In this document: positions 34,662 through 43,069 of the stretch, piece by piece | Numbering within the stretch: position 1 is the stretch's first letter | Layout of the letters: each line of letters starts with the position of its first letter | DNA from: Pontibacter virosus | Lineage (GTDB): Bacteria > Bacteroidota > Bacteroidia > Cytophagales > Hymenobacteraceae | Direction: 5' to 3' | Assembly (NCBI RefSeq): GCF_003096355.1 | Contig: NZ_QEKI01000001.1 | Location: 62,001-126,000, forward strand | DNA: 64,000 nt | Notes under the pieces: model-generated | The model's database searches: none | What the model was told of the DNA's origin: nothing | What the model saw: only the letters and a program-made list of their open reading frames with translations | Program-made: the position numbers and the translations under genes

Positions 34662-34725
34662 CGCATGGATTGCACGCAATAAAGTTGTAAGTTCGACTTA
34701 TCAGCGTCCAGCAAAAAATTCCCGT

Positions 34726-35856
34726 ATGAAGTACCTCTCTTTACCAATACTTACCGTTATAGCAGCGCTATCCTGCTGCACCCAGAAGAACGACGACATT
34801 TCCTCAGACGCCAAGAACACTGCAAGGCAAAGCGAAGAACTGGCTTCCTGCTGCACATCAGCTATTCCTTCCCGGTTTGCCGCCACCGATACACAGGCTA
34901 CAGTGCAGCCATCGGAAAACCTGCAACACGAGGGCATGGTTTGGATAGAGGGCGGAACCTTTATGATGGGGGCGAGCGATCAGCAAGCCCGGCCGGACGA
35001 GCTGCCGAAACACAAGGTAACTGTAGATGGCTTTTGGATGGACGCGACAGAGGTAACGAACGCCGAATTTGCCAGATTTGTAGAGGCTACCGGCTATGTG
35101 ACCACCGCTGAGAAAAAGCCTGACTGGGCGGAGCTAAAAAAACAATTGCCACCTGGCACCCCAAAACCGGACGAGAGTGTACTTGTACCTGCCTCACTGG
35201 TATTTCAGCCTCCCGCAGGCCGGGTCAATATACAGGACTTTACCAGTTGGTGGACCTGGAAAGAAGGCGCTAACTGGCGACAGCCTCAAGGCCCTGGCAG
35301 CAGCATAGCGGGGAAAGAGGATCACCCGGTGGTGCATATTTCCTGGTACGATGCACAAGCGTATTGTACGTGGGCAGGCAAAAGGCTGCCTACGGAAGCG
35401 GAGTGGGAATGGGCCGCACGAGGCGGGCTGGAAGACAAAACCTATCCTTGGGGCAATGAACCCATCAACTCCAGCAAAGCCAACACCTGGCAGGGAAGTT
35501 TCCCGACACGAAACACCGAACAGGACGGCTTTTACCGTACCGCCCCGGTCAGGTCTTTTGCTCCGAATGGCTACGGCTTGTATGATATGGCTGGCAATGT
35601 GTGGGAATGGTGCTCCGACTTCTACCACAACCGCTACTATAGCATGAGCCATGCTGCTGGGGGTATCAGGAATCCTGCCGGACCAACAGTAAGCCACGAT
35701 CCGGATGAGCCTCTTGCAAAGAAAAGGGTGATCAGGGGCGGTTCATTCCTCTGCAATGACAGTTACTGCTCTGGTTTCAGGGTATCGAGCAAAATGAAAA
35801 GCACCGAAGATAGCGGCATGGAGCACGTGGGATTCAGGTGCTTGAAAAATGAATAA
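34726..35856 (+). CDS. Formylglycine-generating enzyme (sulfatase-activating)
   Basis: 376 residues from the ATG at 34726; a frame from 34597 is longer but begins inside the palindrome. A leader with ALSCC suggests a lipoprotein. The SUMF1/FGE domain has WIEGGTFMMGASDQQARPDE, PTEAEWEWAARGG, YDMAGNVWEWCSDFYHNRYY and the catalytic pair C343 and C348 in RGGSFLCNDSYCSGFRV, as in true FGEs that bind copper and use oxygen. It oxidises the CxPSR cysteine of sulfatases to formylglycine, and so should activate the sulfatase encoded at 29669. Export together with the sulfatase would require the reaction to occur outside the cytoplasm, which is plausible for an aerobe. Confidence 0.93.
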   Translation: MKYLSLPILTVIAALSCCTQKNDDISSDAKNTARQSEELASCCTSAIPSRFAATDTQATVQPSENLQHEGMVWIEGGTFMMGASDQQARPDELPKHKVTVDGFWMDATEVTNAEFARFVEATGYVTTAEKKPDWAELKKQLPPGTPKPDESVLVPASLVFQPPAGRVNIQDFTSWWTWKEGANWRQPQGPGSSIAGKEDHPVVHISWYDAQAYCTWAGKRLPTEAEWEWAARGGLEDKTYPWGNEPINSSKANTWQGSFPTRNTEQDGFYRTAPVRSFAPNGYGLYDMAGNVWEWCSDFYHNRYYSMSHAAGGIRNPAGPTVSHDPDEPLAKKRVIRGGSFLCNDSYCSGFRVSSKMKSTEDSGMEHVGFRCLKNE

Positions 35857-35859
35857 AAA

Positions 35860-35887
35860 AATTGCCTCTGCAAATGCAGAGGCAATT
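35860..35887. terminator. Hairpin after the FGE gene
   Basis: A perfect 13-bp stem (35860-35872 with 35875-35887), three bases after the stop codon. The A run lies on the 5' side (35855-35860), so it resembles a terminator better on the minus strand; on the plus strand the following bases are ACTT. Confidence 0.6.
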
Positions 35888-36080
35888 ACTTACCTAAATC
35901 AATCTACTATAATCTATTTACAACGCGCTTACTTACTTCAAATATACTAAATGTGTTCGAACACACAAGAAAATTCATCTTTTTTTCTATTTTTGGTATC
36001 ATAAACCCCTGCACGGTTTGTAATCTTTTAAATATCTGTACATTATCTGTCTTTCTATAAGACATCAATGCTGCTGCCAT

Positions 36081-37124
36081 ATGACAGGAAAGCCGATCAC
36101 CATCAAGGAAATTGCAAAGATCTTAAACATATCCCCATCCACTGTTTCCAGGGCGCTGCATGGCCATCCTAGTATAGGTATAGCTACTAGCCAACGCGTT
36201 AAACAGCTGGCAAAGGAATTAAACTACGAGCGAAACCAAACCGCTGTCTTCTTTCAGCAGGGCAAAACCTACACCATAGGGGTTATACTTCCTGAACTTT
36301 CAGAAGCTTTCTTCTCCTCAGCCATCAGTGCCATTGAGGACACCGCCTACAAAAGGAATTACACGGTACTTTTGGCACAATCGCATGATGATGAGCAAAA
36401 AGAAAGGCAGCTGGTAGAAAAAATGAAGCATCACCGGGTTGACGGCCTGCTGGTCTCCGTGGCCAAAACTACCTCGTCCTTTGAGCATTTCAGCAGTCTC
36501 AGCCAATATAATATACCTGTTGTGTTCTTTGACCGCATTCCACACTTGACCGACATCCACTCCGTTTCCTGTACCATGACCACCGGAACCGTGGACGCTG
36601 TCACCTATCTTCTCAAAAGGGGGCATCGGGCCATTGGCATGATCAATGGCCCTGAAACGCTCTATGCCAGCACTGAGAGGAGGGAAGGTTACATCAAAGC
36701 CATACTGAAAAACAGACTGAAGTTTGACCCTACTCTGGTCGTTAACTGCGATTTAACAGAGGCAGGCTCTCAGGCGGCACTGGAGAAGCTATTGGCCAAC
36801 AAGCGTAAGGTAACGGCCATCGTCACCTTCAACGACTACGTATGGCTCTATACTTTAAAACACGCCAGGCGCCTTAGAAGTAGTGCCGAAGAAGAGCTAG
36901 AGTTTGTAAGCTATGCCAATCTTCCCATGCTGGAATACATGAACCACATGCCGCTGGCTTCTGTCGAGCAGTTTCCTTACGAGCAGGGACAGAAAGCCAC
37001 TGAGATACTCCTGGACATTTTAAATTCAAGAGACCTGAAAGGCCAGGACAAACAGGCATATTATAAAGTCACAGTAGATTCGCAGCTGATAGAAAATCAC
37101 CCGAGCTGTAGCAACAGCCATTAA
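36081..37124 (+). CDS. LacI-family transcription regulator
   Basis: 347 residues. The N-terminal helix-turn-helix is ITIKEIAKILNISPSTVSRA with the hinge LAKELNYERNQTA, and the ligand domain follows (YTIGVILPELSEAFFSSAIS, VDGLLVSVAKT, NIPVVFFDRIP, RGHRAIGMINGP, EQGQKATEILLDIL). Such proteins bind CG-centred palindromes and sense a sugar or sugar phosphate. The gene precedes the kinase/nucleotidyltransferase - CBM9 - GH109 operon. It is one of two candidates (with 41987) for the protein that reads the CAAACGTTTG sites. The ligand is unknown. Confidence 0.92.
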   Translation: MTGKPITIKEIAKILNISPSTVSRALHGHPSIGIATSQRVKQLAKELNYERNQTAVFFQQGKTYTIGVILPELSEAFFSSAISAIEDTAYKRNYTVLLAQSHDDEQKERQLVEKMKHHRVDGLLVSVAKTTSSFEHFSSLSQYNIPVVFFDRIPHLTDIHSVSCTMTTGTVDAVTYLLKRGHRAIGMINGPETLYASTERREGYIKAILKNRLKFDPTLVVNCDLTEAGSQAALEKLLANKRKVTAIVTFNDYVWLYTLKHARRLRSSAEEELEFVSYANLPMLEYMNHMPLASVEQFPYEQGQKATEILLDILNSRDLKGQDKQAYYKVTVDSQLIENHPSCSNSH

Positions 37125-37472
37125 GTGAGGCCGGTTTGGCTGCCCCTACCCCTATACATGTTGGGCTCAGCTGGACGCATACCCCCTCTGATGGTGTATG
37201 ATTCCGTCGCTTCAAGCAACGCACAAACCTGGAGCATAGTCTCATAAAAGCTTGCGTGTTCGTAAACATTAATACGCTGTTTTCTTGTTTCATAATTTTC
37301 ATGTCTCTATTTTTAACAACCATTGCCTGCTTTCTGCTTCACTTAACATTGTTTTACAGGGACACATACGTGTTTAACCATCGAAAAACATGTAAAGCTA
37401 CCTGTGGCAGAAGCTCCACAGCAATTGTGACCATTTTTGATATAAGACGCCATCAGTATCAATATTTAAAGT
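37125..37472. other. Intergenic region before the kinase operon
   Basis: About 350 bases, AT-rich, no gene seen. It should contain the promoter of the operon starting at 37473. The CAAACGTTTG palindrome is absent. Confidence 0.5.
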
Positions 37473-39548
37473 ATGCATAAAAACCCGACCCTTTTGGTCC
37501 TGGCAGCAGGCATGGCCACACGCTATGGCAGCCTGAAACAGCTGGATGGCTTTGGCCCTAATGGCGAAACAATTATTGAGTACTCTGTCCACGACGCGGT
37601 AAAAGCTGGTTTTGGCAAAGTTGTTTTCGTGGTGCGGGAGGAGATCCTGGCGGACTTTACAGCGGCCATGCAGGGCCGGCTGCCTGACTCTGTGGAAGTT
37701 GACTATGTAGCGCAGGAACTGGATATGCTTCCTGCAGGGTATAAAGTACCGGCAGGAAGAACAAAGCCCTGGGGAACAGGGCATGCGGTATGGGTGGCCT
37801 CAGCCAAAATAAACGAGCCTTTTGCGGTTATCAATGCCGACGACTTTTACGGGTATGCATCCTTCAAACTGGCAGCTGATTTTTTAAAGTCCAGCTCCGA
37901 TGACAGTGAATCCGGCCTGGTAGGCTTCGAACTGGCCAATACCCTCTCTGAGCACGGCAGTGTATCCCGCGGTATCTGCGCATTCGACGAGGCACAAACC
38001 CTCCTTTCGTTAACAGAACTTACCAAAATTGTGCGTACCGACAGCGGTGACATTCTGGTACAGGATGAAGAGGTGCAGCACACCCACCTCGATGGTAAGG
38101 AGGTTGTATCCATGAACCTGATGGCCTTTAAACCAACCGTATTTCCCTACTTTGAGAAGTACCTGAAGGAGTTTCTGTCCAGAAATCAACACGAATTGAA
38201 GGCTGAGTTTTATCTGCCAACTGTGGTGAATGAAATGATAGCGGCCGGAGAGACCAGCGTGAAGGTGATGCAGACCCCAGAAAAATGGTTTGGCGTGACA
38301 TATCCAGAAGACAAAGCAACTGCCATACAACGTATTGATGACCTGATAAAGGGAAATAGTTACCCCAAAAACTTACAAAGCCTGACTGGTCCGGAAGACA
38401 TTGAAACGACTGCCCACAAGGCGCAGGATATCCAGGAGATTGTCTCGCACTTTGCCATTCAGGGCCATACCGCAGGGGGAACACCATATGGTTCCGGCCA
38501 CATACATGATACTTACTATATAAAGAACCTGCAGGCGGACTGCCCCGATTACCTGTTGCAGCGCATCAACCACCAGGTTTTCAAAAACGTGCCCCTGCTG
38601 ATGGAGAATATTGAGCAGGTCACGGCGCACCTTCGCTCCAAGCTGGAAAATATACCCGGAGCTGAACCGGATAAGGAAGTCCTGACTTTAGTGCCAACGC
38701 GACACCAGGCCAGCTATTACCAGGACGAAGCGGGCAACTTCTGGCGGCTATACCTGCTGCTGCAAGGCACACGGAGTTACGACCTGGTAGAAAGCCCGCA
38801 ACAGGCCTATGAAGGCGGAAAAGCCTTTGGCAGATTTCAGGCGCTTCTGGCAGACATGGATGCCTCGCTGCTGCACGAGTCTATACCTGATTTCCATAAC
38901 GTAGAACACCGCCTGAGGCAATTTACACAGGCGATAAAGCACAACCAGAAGGATAGGGTGAAGCACGTGCAGCCTGAAATAGACTTTGTGATGCAACGCG
39001 CTCAACTTATGTCCACGATCTGCCGCTTGGGCCGTGAAGGGAAACTACCGCTCCGGATCACGCACAACGACACAAAGTTCAACAACGTGCTACTCGACAG
39101 CCAGGATAAGGCGCAATGCGTGATTGACCTGGACACTGTGATGCCGGGATATGTGGCCTACGACTACGGTGATGCCATTCGCACCACAGCCGCTACCGCA
39201 GCCGAAGATGAGAAAGACCTAAGTAAAATAGATATTGACCTGAACTTGTTCAGAGGTTTCACCCAGGGATTTCTGGAAGAGACTTGCGCCTCGCTGACAG
39301 ATGAGGAGATCGGTTCCCTGTCACTTGGGATTACCCTGCTGCCCTTTATCATGGGACTCCGCTTCCTGACCGATTACATAGACGGCGACCATTACTACAA
39401 GATTCATTTCCCGGAGCATAACCTGCAGCGGGCACAGGCCCAGTTCCGGCTGGTAGAAGTGCTTGAAGACAAGCTCGAGTTGCTGCAGGGCATTATCGAA
39501 GAGATATCGGCAGCCTGCCATCAAGCTACTACAAAGCAAACAAAATAA
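37473..39548 (+). CDS. Fused nucleotidyltransferase and N-acetylhexosamine 1-kinase-like protein
   Basis: 691 residues, two enzymes in one chain. Residues 1-300 are a sugar-phosphate nucleotidyltransferase: TLLVLAAGMATRYGSLKQLD (nucleotide loop), KPWGTGHAVWVA, and VINADDFYGYASF (metal Asp). Residues about 325-680 are a kinase of the aminoglycoside-phosphotransferase fold closest to NahK: HIHDTYYI, LLQRINHQVF, the catalytic T-H531-N-D533-T-K-F-N-N and metal-binding VIDLDTVMPG, YDYGDAIR. Together they could turn free GalNAc or GlcNAc into the 1-phosphate and then an NDP-sugar, as FKP does for fucose. The gene lies four bases before the CBM9-like gene and in one operon with the GH109 enzyme, which releases GalNAc. 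Substrate is inferred from family and context. Confidence 0.88.
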   Translation: MHKNPTLLVLAAGMATRYGSLKQLDGFGPNGETIIEYSVHDAVKAGFGKVVFVVREEILADFTAAMQGRLPDSVEVDYVAQELDMLPAGYKVPAGRTKPWGTGHAVWVASAKINEPFAVINADDFYGYASFKLAADFLKSSSDDSESGLVGFELANTLSEHGSVSRGICAFDEAQTLLSLTELTKIVRTDSGDILVQDEEVQHTHLDGKEVVSMNLMAFKPTVFPYFEKYLKEFLSRNQHELKAEFYLPTVVNEMIAAGETSVKVMQTPEKWFGVTYPEDKATAIQRIDDLIKGNSYPKNLQSLTGPEDIETTAHKAQDIQEIVSHFAIQGHTAGGTPYGSGHIHDTYYIKNLQADCPDYLLQRINHQVFKNVPLLMENIEQVTAHLRSKLENIPGAEPDKEVLTLVPTRHQASYYQDEAGNFWRLYLLLQGTRSYDLVESPQQAYEGGKAFGRFQALLADMDASLLHESIPDFHNVEHRLRQFTQAIKHNQKDRVKHVQPEIDFVMQRAQLMSTICRLGREGKLPLRITHNDTKFNNVLLDSQDKAQCVIDLDTVMPGYVAYDYGDAIRTTAATAAEDEKDLSKIDIDLNLFRGFTQGFLEETCASLTDEEIGSLSLGITLLPFIMGLRFLTDYIDGDHYYKIHFPEHNLQRAQAQFRLVEVLEDKLELLQGIIEEISAACHQATTKQTK

Positions 39549-39552
39549 AACT

Positions 39553-40248
39553 ATGCGTCATTTAGAACTCCCCCTCCTGCCCCATGTTAAGAAAGACAGT
39601 CCTTTCCTGCTTATCGACAGTGAACTGGATAAACTGCCTACGCAGCTGATCAGCAATGCTCCCTGGGCTACAACGCAGGAAAAACCGGAAGTTGAGTTTG
39701 TGATGGCACACAGCGGCGACTGCCTGTTTTTGAAATACTATGTCACAGAGCAGCATGTACTGGCCCGGTACCGCCAACCTAATGACCCGGTTTACAAAGA
39801 CAGTTGCGTAGAGCTTTTTATTTCCTTTCAGAATGACCCAGCTTACTACAATATTGAGTTCAACTGCCTGGGCACCTGCCGCATCGGATTTGGGCCTGAA
39901 CGACACAACCGGAAACTCCTGCCGCCAGCTACTATAGCCAAGATCAGAAGCTCAGGTACTCTTCGGGCAGGCAACAGTGCGTCTCACAAAAAAGCCTGGC
40001 AGCTCACACTGGTCATACCTATCAGTATATTTTCGGAGCATCAGCTCGCAAGCTTAGAATCAGAAGAACACGCCAGGGTAAATTTCTGTAAGTGCGGCGA
40101 CGAATTGCCGGAGCCCCATTTTCTTACATGGAATATGATCCAGGCTCCTGAGCCCAATTTCCATTTGCCAGAATTCTTTGGAACTGTAAAATTCCTCTCT
40201 TCCCGTCCACAGCCAGCAGAGCATGCCTCTGTCGGCCATTCACGCTAA
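39553..40248 (+). CDS. CBM9/DOMON-like carbohydrate-binding protein
   Basis: 231 residues from the ATG at 39553, four bases after the stop of the kinase fusion gene; a frame from 39463 would overlap that gene. It has no signal peptide. The strands VEFVMAHSGDCLFLKYYVTE, KDSCVELFISFQNDPAYYNI, EFNCLGTCRIGFG and FLTWNMIQAPEPNFHLPEFF follow the pattern of the carbohydrate-binding family 9-like proteins frequent in Bacteroidota sugar loci. Its role is probably binding of a sugar or glycan fragment; the lack of an export signal is odd for a glycan binder. Same operon as the kinase fusion and GH109. Confidence 0.8.
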   Translation: MRHLELPLLPHVKKDSPFLLIDSELDKLPTQLISNAPWATTQEKPEVEFVMAHSGDCLFLKYYVTEQHVLARYRQPNDPVYKDSCVELFISFQNDPAYYNIEFNCLGTCRIGFGPERHNRKLLPPATIAKIRSSGTLRAGNSASHKKAWQLTLVIPISIFSEHQLASLESEEHARVNFCKCGDELPEPHFLTWNMIQAPEPNFHLPEFFGTVKFLSSRPQPAEHASVGHSR

Positions 40249-40295
40249 AACCTTGAACTCCATATAACTCACCTTCCAGACTTAACTAATTCGCC

Positions 40296-41729
40296 ATGAG
40301 CAACAATCGAAGAGATTTCCTGAAACTTACCGGCCTGGCTGGTATTAGCCTGGCCGGAACCGGGCTCCTGAGCAGCTGCACAACTGCAGCTACGCAAGCC
40401 ACTACTGACCAAACGCAGAAGCAGGCAGCTCGCTCCTACACACAGCAGTTCAACATGTCAGGCTACCGGGCCCCCAGGCTTGACAAGGTGCGCGTAGGCT
40501 ACATTGGCCTGGGCATGCGGGGCCCAGGAGCGGTTATGCGCATGAACCGCATAGAGGGTGTTGAAATAAAAGGCCTCTGCGACCTGGTGCCTGCAAAAGC
40601 ACAGGCAGTAGAAAAGAAGTTGGCTGAAGCCAACCCAGAGCACAAGCCCACCTTGTACACAGACAGTGAGGATGCCTGGAAGAAAATGTGCGAACGCGAT
40701 GACATTGACCTCATCTACATCGCAACACCATGGTCTACGCATGCCCCTATGGCCATCTATGCCATGGAGCATGGCAAGCATGTTGCCGTTGAGGTGCCGG
40801 CCGCCAGTACCATAGAAGAATGCTGGCAGCTGGTCGAGACCTCTGAGCGCACGAAAAAGCATTGCATGATGCTGGAGAACTGCTGCTATGACTTCTTTGA
40901 GATGCTCACCCTGAACATGGCACGCCAGGGCTTCTTCGGAGAGATCATTCACGGGGAGGGCGCCTATATACACCAGTTGCTTGACCTGAACTTCGACAAA
41001 AACGGCTATGAGGGCATGTGGCGCCTGAAGGAAAACATGACCCGCAATGGCAGCCTGTACCCCACGCACGGTTTGGGCCCTATTTGCCAGATTATGAACA
41101 TCAACCGGGGCGACCTGATGGATTACCTGGTGTCGGTGTCTACCAACGACTTCCAGATGTACGAAGAAGCCAAGCGACTGGCAGCAACTGATTCCTTCTA
41201 CAAGCCTTTCGTGCAGGAGACGTACCGCGGCAACATGAACACAACCACCATCCGCACCAAAAAAGGCAAAACCATCATGATCCAGCATGATGTCACTACT
41301 CCACGACCTTACTCCCGCATCCACCTGGTGAGCGGCACAAAAGCCATTGCCCGGAAATGGCCGGAAAGAAAGATCGCTACCAGCCACAACGGCTGGCTCA
41401 AGCCAGAGGAGTTTAAGGCTGTGGAAGAGCAATACACACCTGAGATCATTAAAAAACTGGGCGAAATGGCCAAGAAGATTGGAGGGCACGGCGGCATGGA
41501 CTTCCTGATGGAGTGGCGCCTGATCGACTGCCTGCGCAACGGCCTGCCGCTGGACCAGGATGTGTACGACGCAGCCTCCTGGACTTCTGTGGGCCTCCTT
41601 AGTGAATGGTCAGTAGCGAACCGATCCAATTCCATCGATGTGCCTGATTTCACAGCGGGTGCGTGGCAAAAGAACGCCCCTGTTGATATCTCACTGCAGG
41701 GTGCCGGCACAACCAATGTCAGAATCTAG
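40296..41729 (+). CDS. GH109 alpha-N-acetylgalactosaminidase (NAD-dependent), Tat-exported
   Basis: 477 residues. A twin-arginine signal N-R5-R6-DFLK, then GLLSSC, suggests folded export, possibly as a lipoprotein. The NAD-binding fold begins VRVGYIGLGMRGPGAVMRMN. The strings IATPWSTHAPMAIYAMEHGK, VEVPAASTIEECWQLVE, LENCCYDFFEMLTLNM, LYPTHGLGPICQIMNINRG and GHGGMDFLMEWRLIDCL follow the characterised GH109 enzymes closely. They cleave terminal alpha-GalNAc by a redox mechanism with bound NAD+. The substrate is typically blood-group A or mucin-type structures. It is the last gene of the kinase fusion - CBM9 unit, so released GalNAc could be activated by the first gene's product. Confidence 0.9.
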   Translation: MSNNRRDFLKLTGLAGISLAGTGLLSSCTTAATQATTDQTQKQAARSYTQQFNMSGYRAPRLDKVRVGYIGLGMRGPGAVMRMNRIEGVEIKGLCDLVPAKAQAVEKKLAEANPEHKPTLYTDSEDAWKKMCERDDIDLIYIATPWSTHAPMAIYAMEHGKHVAVEVPAASTIEECWQLVETSERTKKHCMMLENCCYDFFEMLTLNMARQGFFGEIIHGEGAYIHQLLDLNFDKNGYEGMWRLKENMTRNGSLYPTHGLGPICQIMNINRGDLMDYLVSVSTNDFQMYEEAKRLAATDSFYKPFVQETYRGNMNTTTIRTKKGKTIMIQHDVTTPRPYSRIHLVSGTKAIARKWPERKIATSHNGWLKPEEFKAVEEQYTPEIIKKLGEMAKKIGGHGGMDFLMEWRLIDCLRNGLPLDQDVYDAASWTSVGLLSEWSVANRSNSIDVPDFTAGAWQKNAPVDISLQGAGTTNVRI

Positions 41730-41781
41730 TATCCTGATGACCCGGTCTGCAGATTAACTCATGCTACAAAATAGATAGACG

Positions 41782-41815
41782 CCAATGCCCCGCTCTTAAG
41801 GAGTCGGGGCATTGG
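41782..41815 (+). terminator. Terminator-like hairpin after the GH109 gene
   Basis: An 11-bp G+C-rich stem, 41782-41792 with 41805-41815 (partly extended by CTC/GAG), 52 bases after the stop codon. No strong T run follows directly. Confidence 0.7.
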
Positions 41816-41986
41816 AGTTCTGGGTGCTTTCTTCTCCAAGATTTTTTTAACTATCCCGGCAACCCAACATACACGTAGTATTAGATTTAATTAATATTTT
41901 TGGAATCCCCCAGTTACATAGAGCGCCTGGGCATTGTAATACAGAAATTAAGTCGCGGTAGATCGGGCTACGAGATAGAGAACAAC

Positions 41987-43054
41987 GTGAATAAACAGAT
42001 AGTCAGAATAAAAGATATAGCGGAGAAAGCCAACGTGTCGGCAGGAACAGTGGACAGGGTACTGCATAACCGGGGACGTGTGGCGGAAGACGTGCGCCAA
42101 CGGGTACTAAAGATTGCGGAAGAGCTGAATTACACCCCCAACATCCTGGCGAGGGCCCTGGTAACCAACAAGGTGTACAATATAGCGGCTTTGATACCGG
42201 ACCCGACAGCAGACCAGTACTGGCAGGCGCCAAAAGCAGGTATAGAGAAGGCCGAGGCAGAGCTCAGGCAGTACGGCATACGGGTCACCCAGTATATATT
42301 CGACCCCTTCCATGCAGCCTCTTTTCAAAAAGAAGCGGACAAGGTGGCGGCTATCAAGTATGATGGTATTCTGATAGCCCCGATCTTTTACCGGCAGTCC
42401 TTGTCCTTCTTCACCAAGTGGCGAAGGGATGGCATACCTTTCGTGCTCTTTAACACCCACATACCGGACTACGAACCGCTTATGTACATTGGCCAGGACT
42501 CTTACCAGAGTGGCATGCTCGCAGCCAAGCTAATGCACTATGGCTGCAGAGAAGAAGCCACTTTTGTAGTTGCCCACGTGGAGGAAGACATTCAGAACTC
42601 CTCTCACCTGATCCACAAAGAGCAGGGCTTTGTAGACTATTTTTCCAGAAATAACCTGGATGGCTACTACAACATCATCCAGAAAGACCTGCAAAGCAGT
42701 TCCCAGGTTTCCATGGTGCAGCAACTGGATCAGCTGTTCGAAGAGACACCTGGCATCAAAGGTATTTTTGTCACAAACTCAAAGTCAAACATCATAGCCG
42801 AATACATGCAGCAGAAAAAAATGCAGCATATTAACCTGATAGGCTATGACCTCCTGGAGAAGAACCTCCATTACCTCAACAATGGCGTGATCGATTTCCT
42901 TATCAACCAGAACCCAAAAGGACAGGGATACTGGGGTATACAGGGCTTGGCAGATCACCTGGTGTTTCAGAAGAAAAACAACCCGATCAAATACCTGCCA
43001 CTGGACATTATCACGAAAGAAAACCTGCACTACTACATAGAGGCTGACCAGTGA
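41987..43054 (+). CDS. LacI-family transcription regulator (GTG start)
   Basis: 355 residues from the GTG at 41987, chosen because the helix-turn-helix IVRIKDIAEKANVSAGTVDR then begins at residue 5, as in other LacI proteins; a TTG at 41900 would add 29 unrelated residues. The hinge LNYTPNILARALVTN and the periplasmic-binding-protein-like ligand domain follow (YNIAALIPDPTADQYWQAPK, GIKGIFVTNSKSNIIAEYM). The VDRVLHNRG variant of the recognition helix differs from that of the regulator at 36081, so the two probably bind different operators. It is convergent with the SGNH-GH20 gene, 15 bases apart. Confidence 0.88.
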   Translation: MNKQIVRIKDIAEKANVSAGTVDRVLHNRGRVAEDVRQRVLKIAEELNYTPNILARALVTNKVYNIAALIPDPTADQYWQAPKAGIEKAEAELRQYGIRVTQYIFDPFHAASFQKEADKVAAIKYDGILIAPIFYRQSLSFFTKWRRDGIPFVLFNTHIPDYEPLMYIGQDSYQSGMLAAKLMHYGCREEATFVVAHVEEDIQNSSHLIHKEQGFVDYFSRNNLDGYYNIIQKDLQSSSQVSMVQQLDQLFEETPGIKGIFVTNSKSNIIAEYMQQKKMQHINLIGYDLLEKNLHYLNNGVIDFLINQNPKGQGYWGIQGLADHLVFQKKNNPIKYLPLDIITKENLHYYIEADQ

Positions 43055-43069
43055 TTTGCAGGCGGCGGC

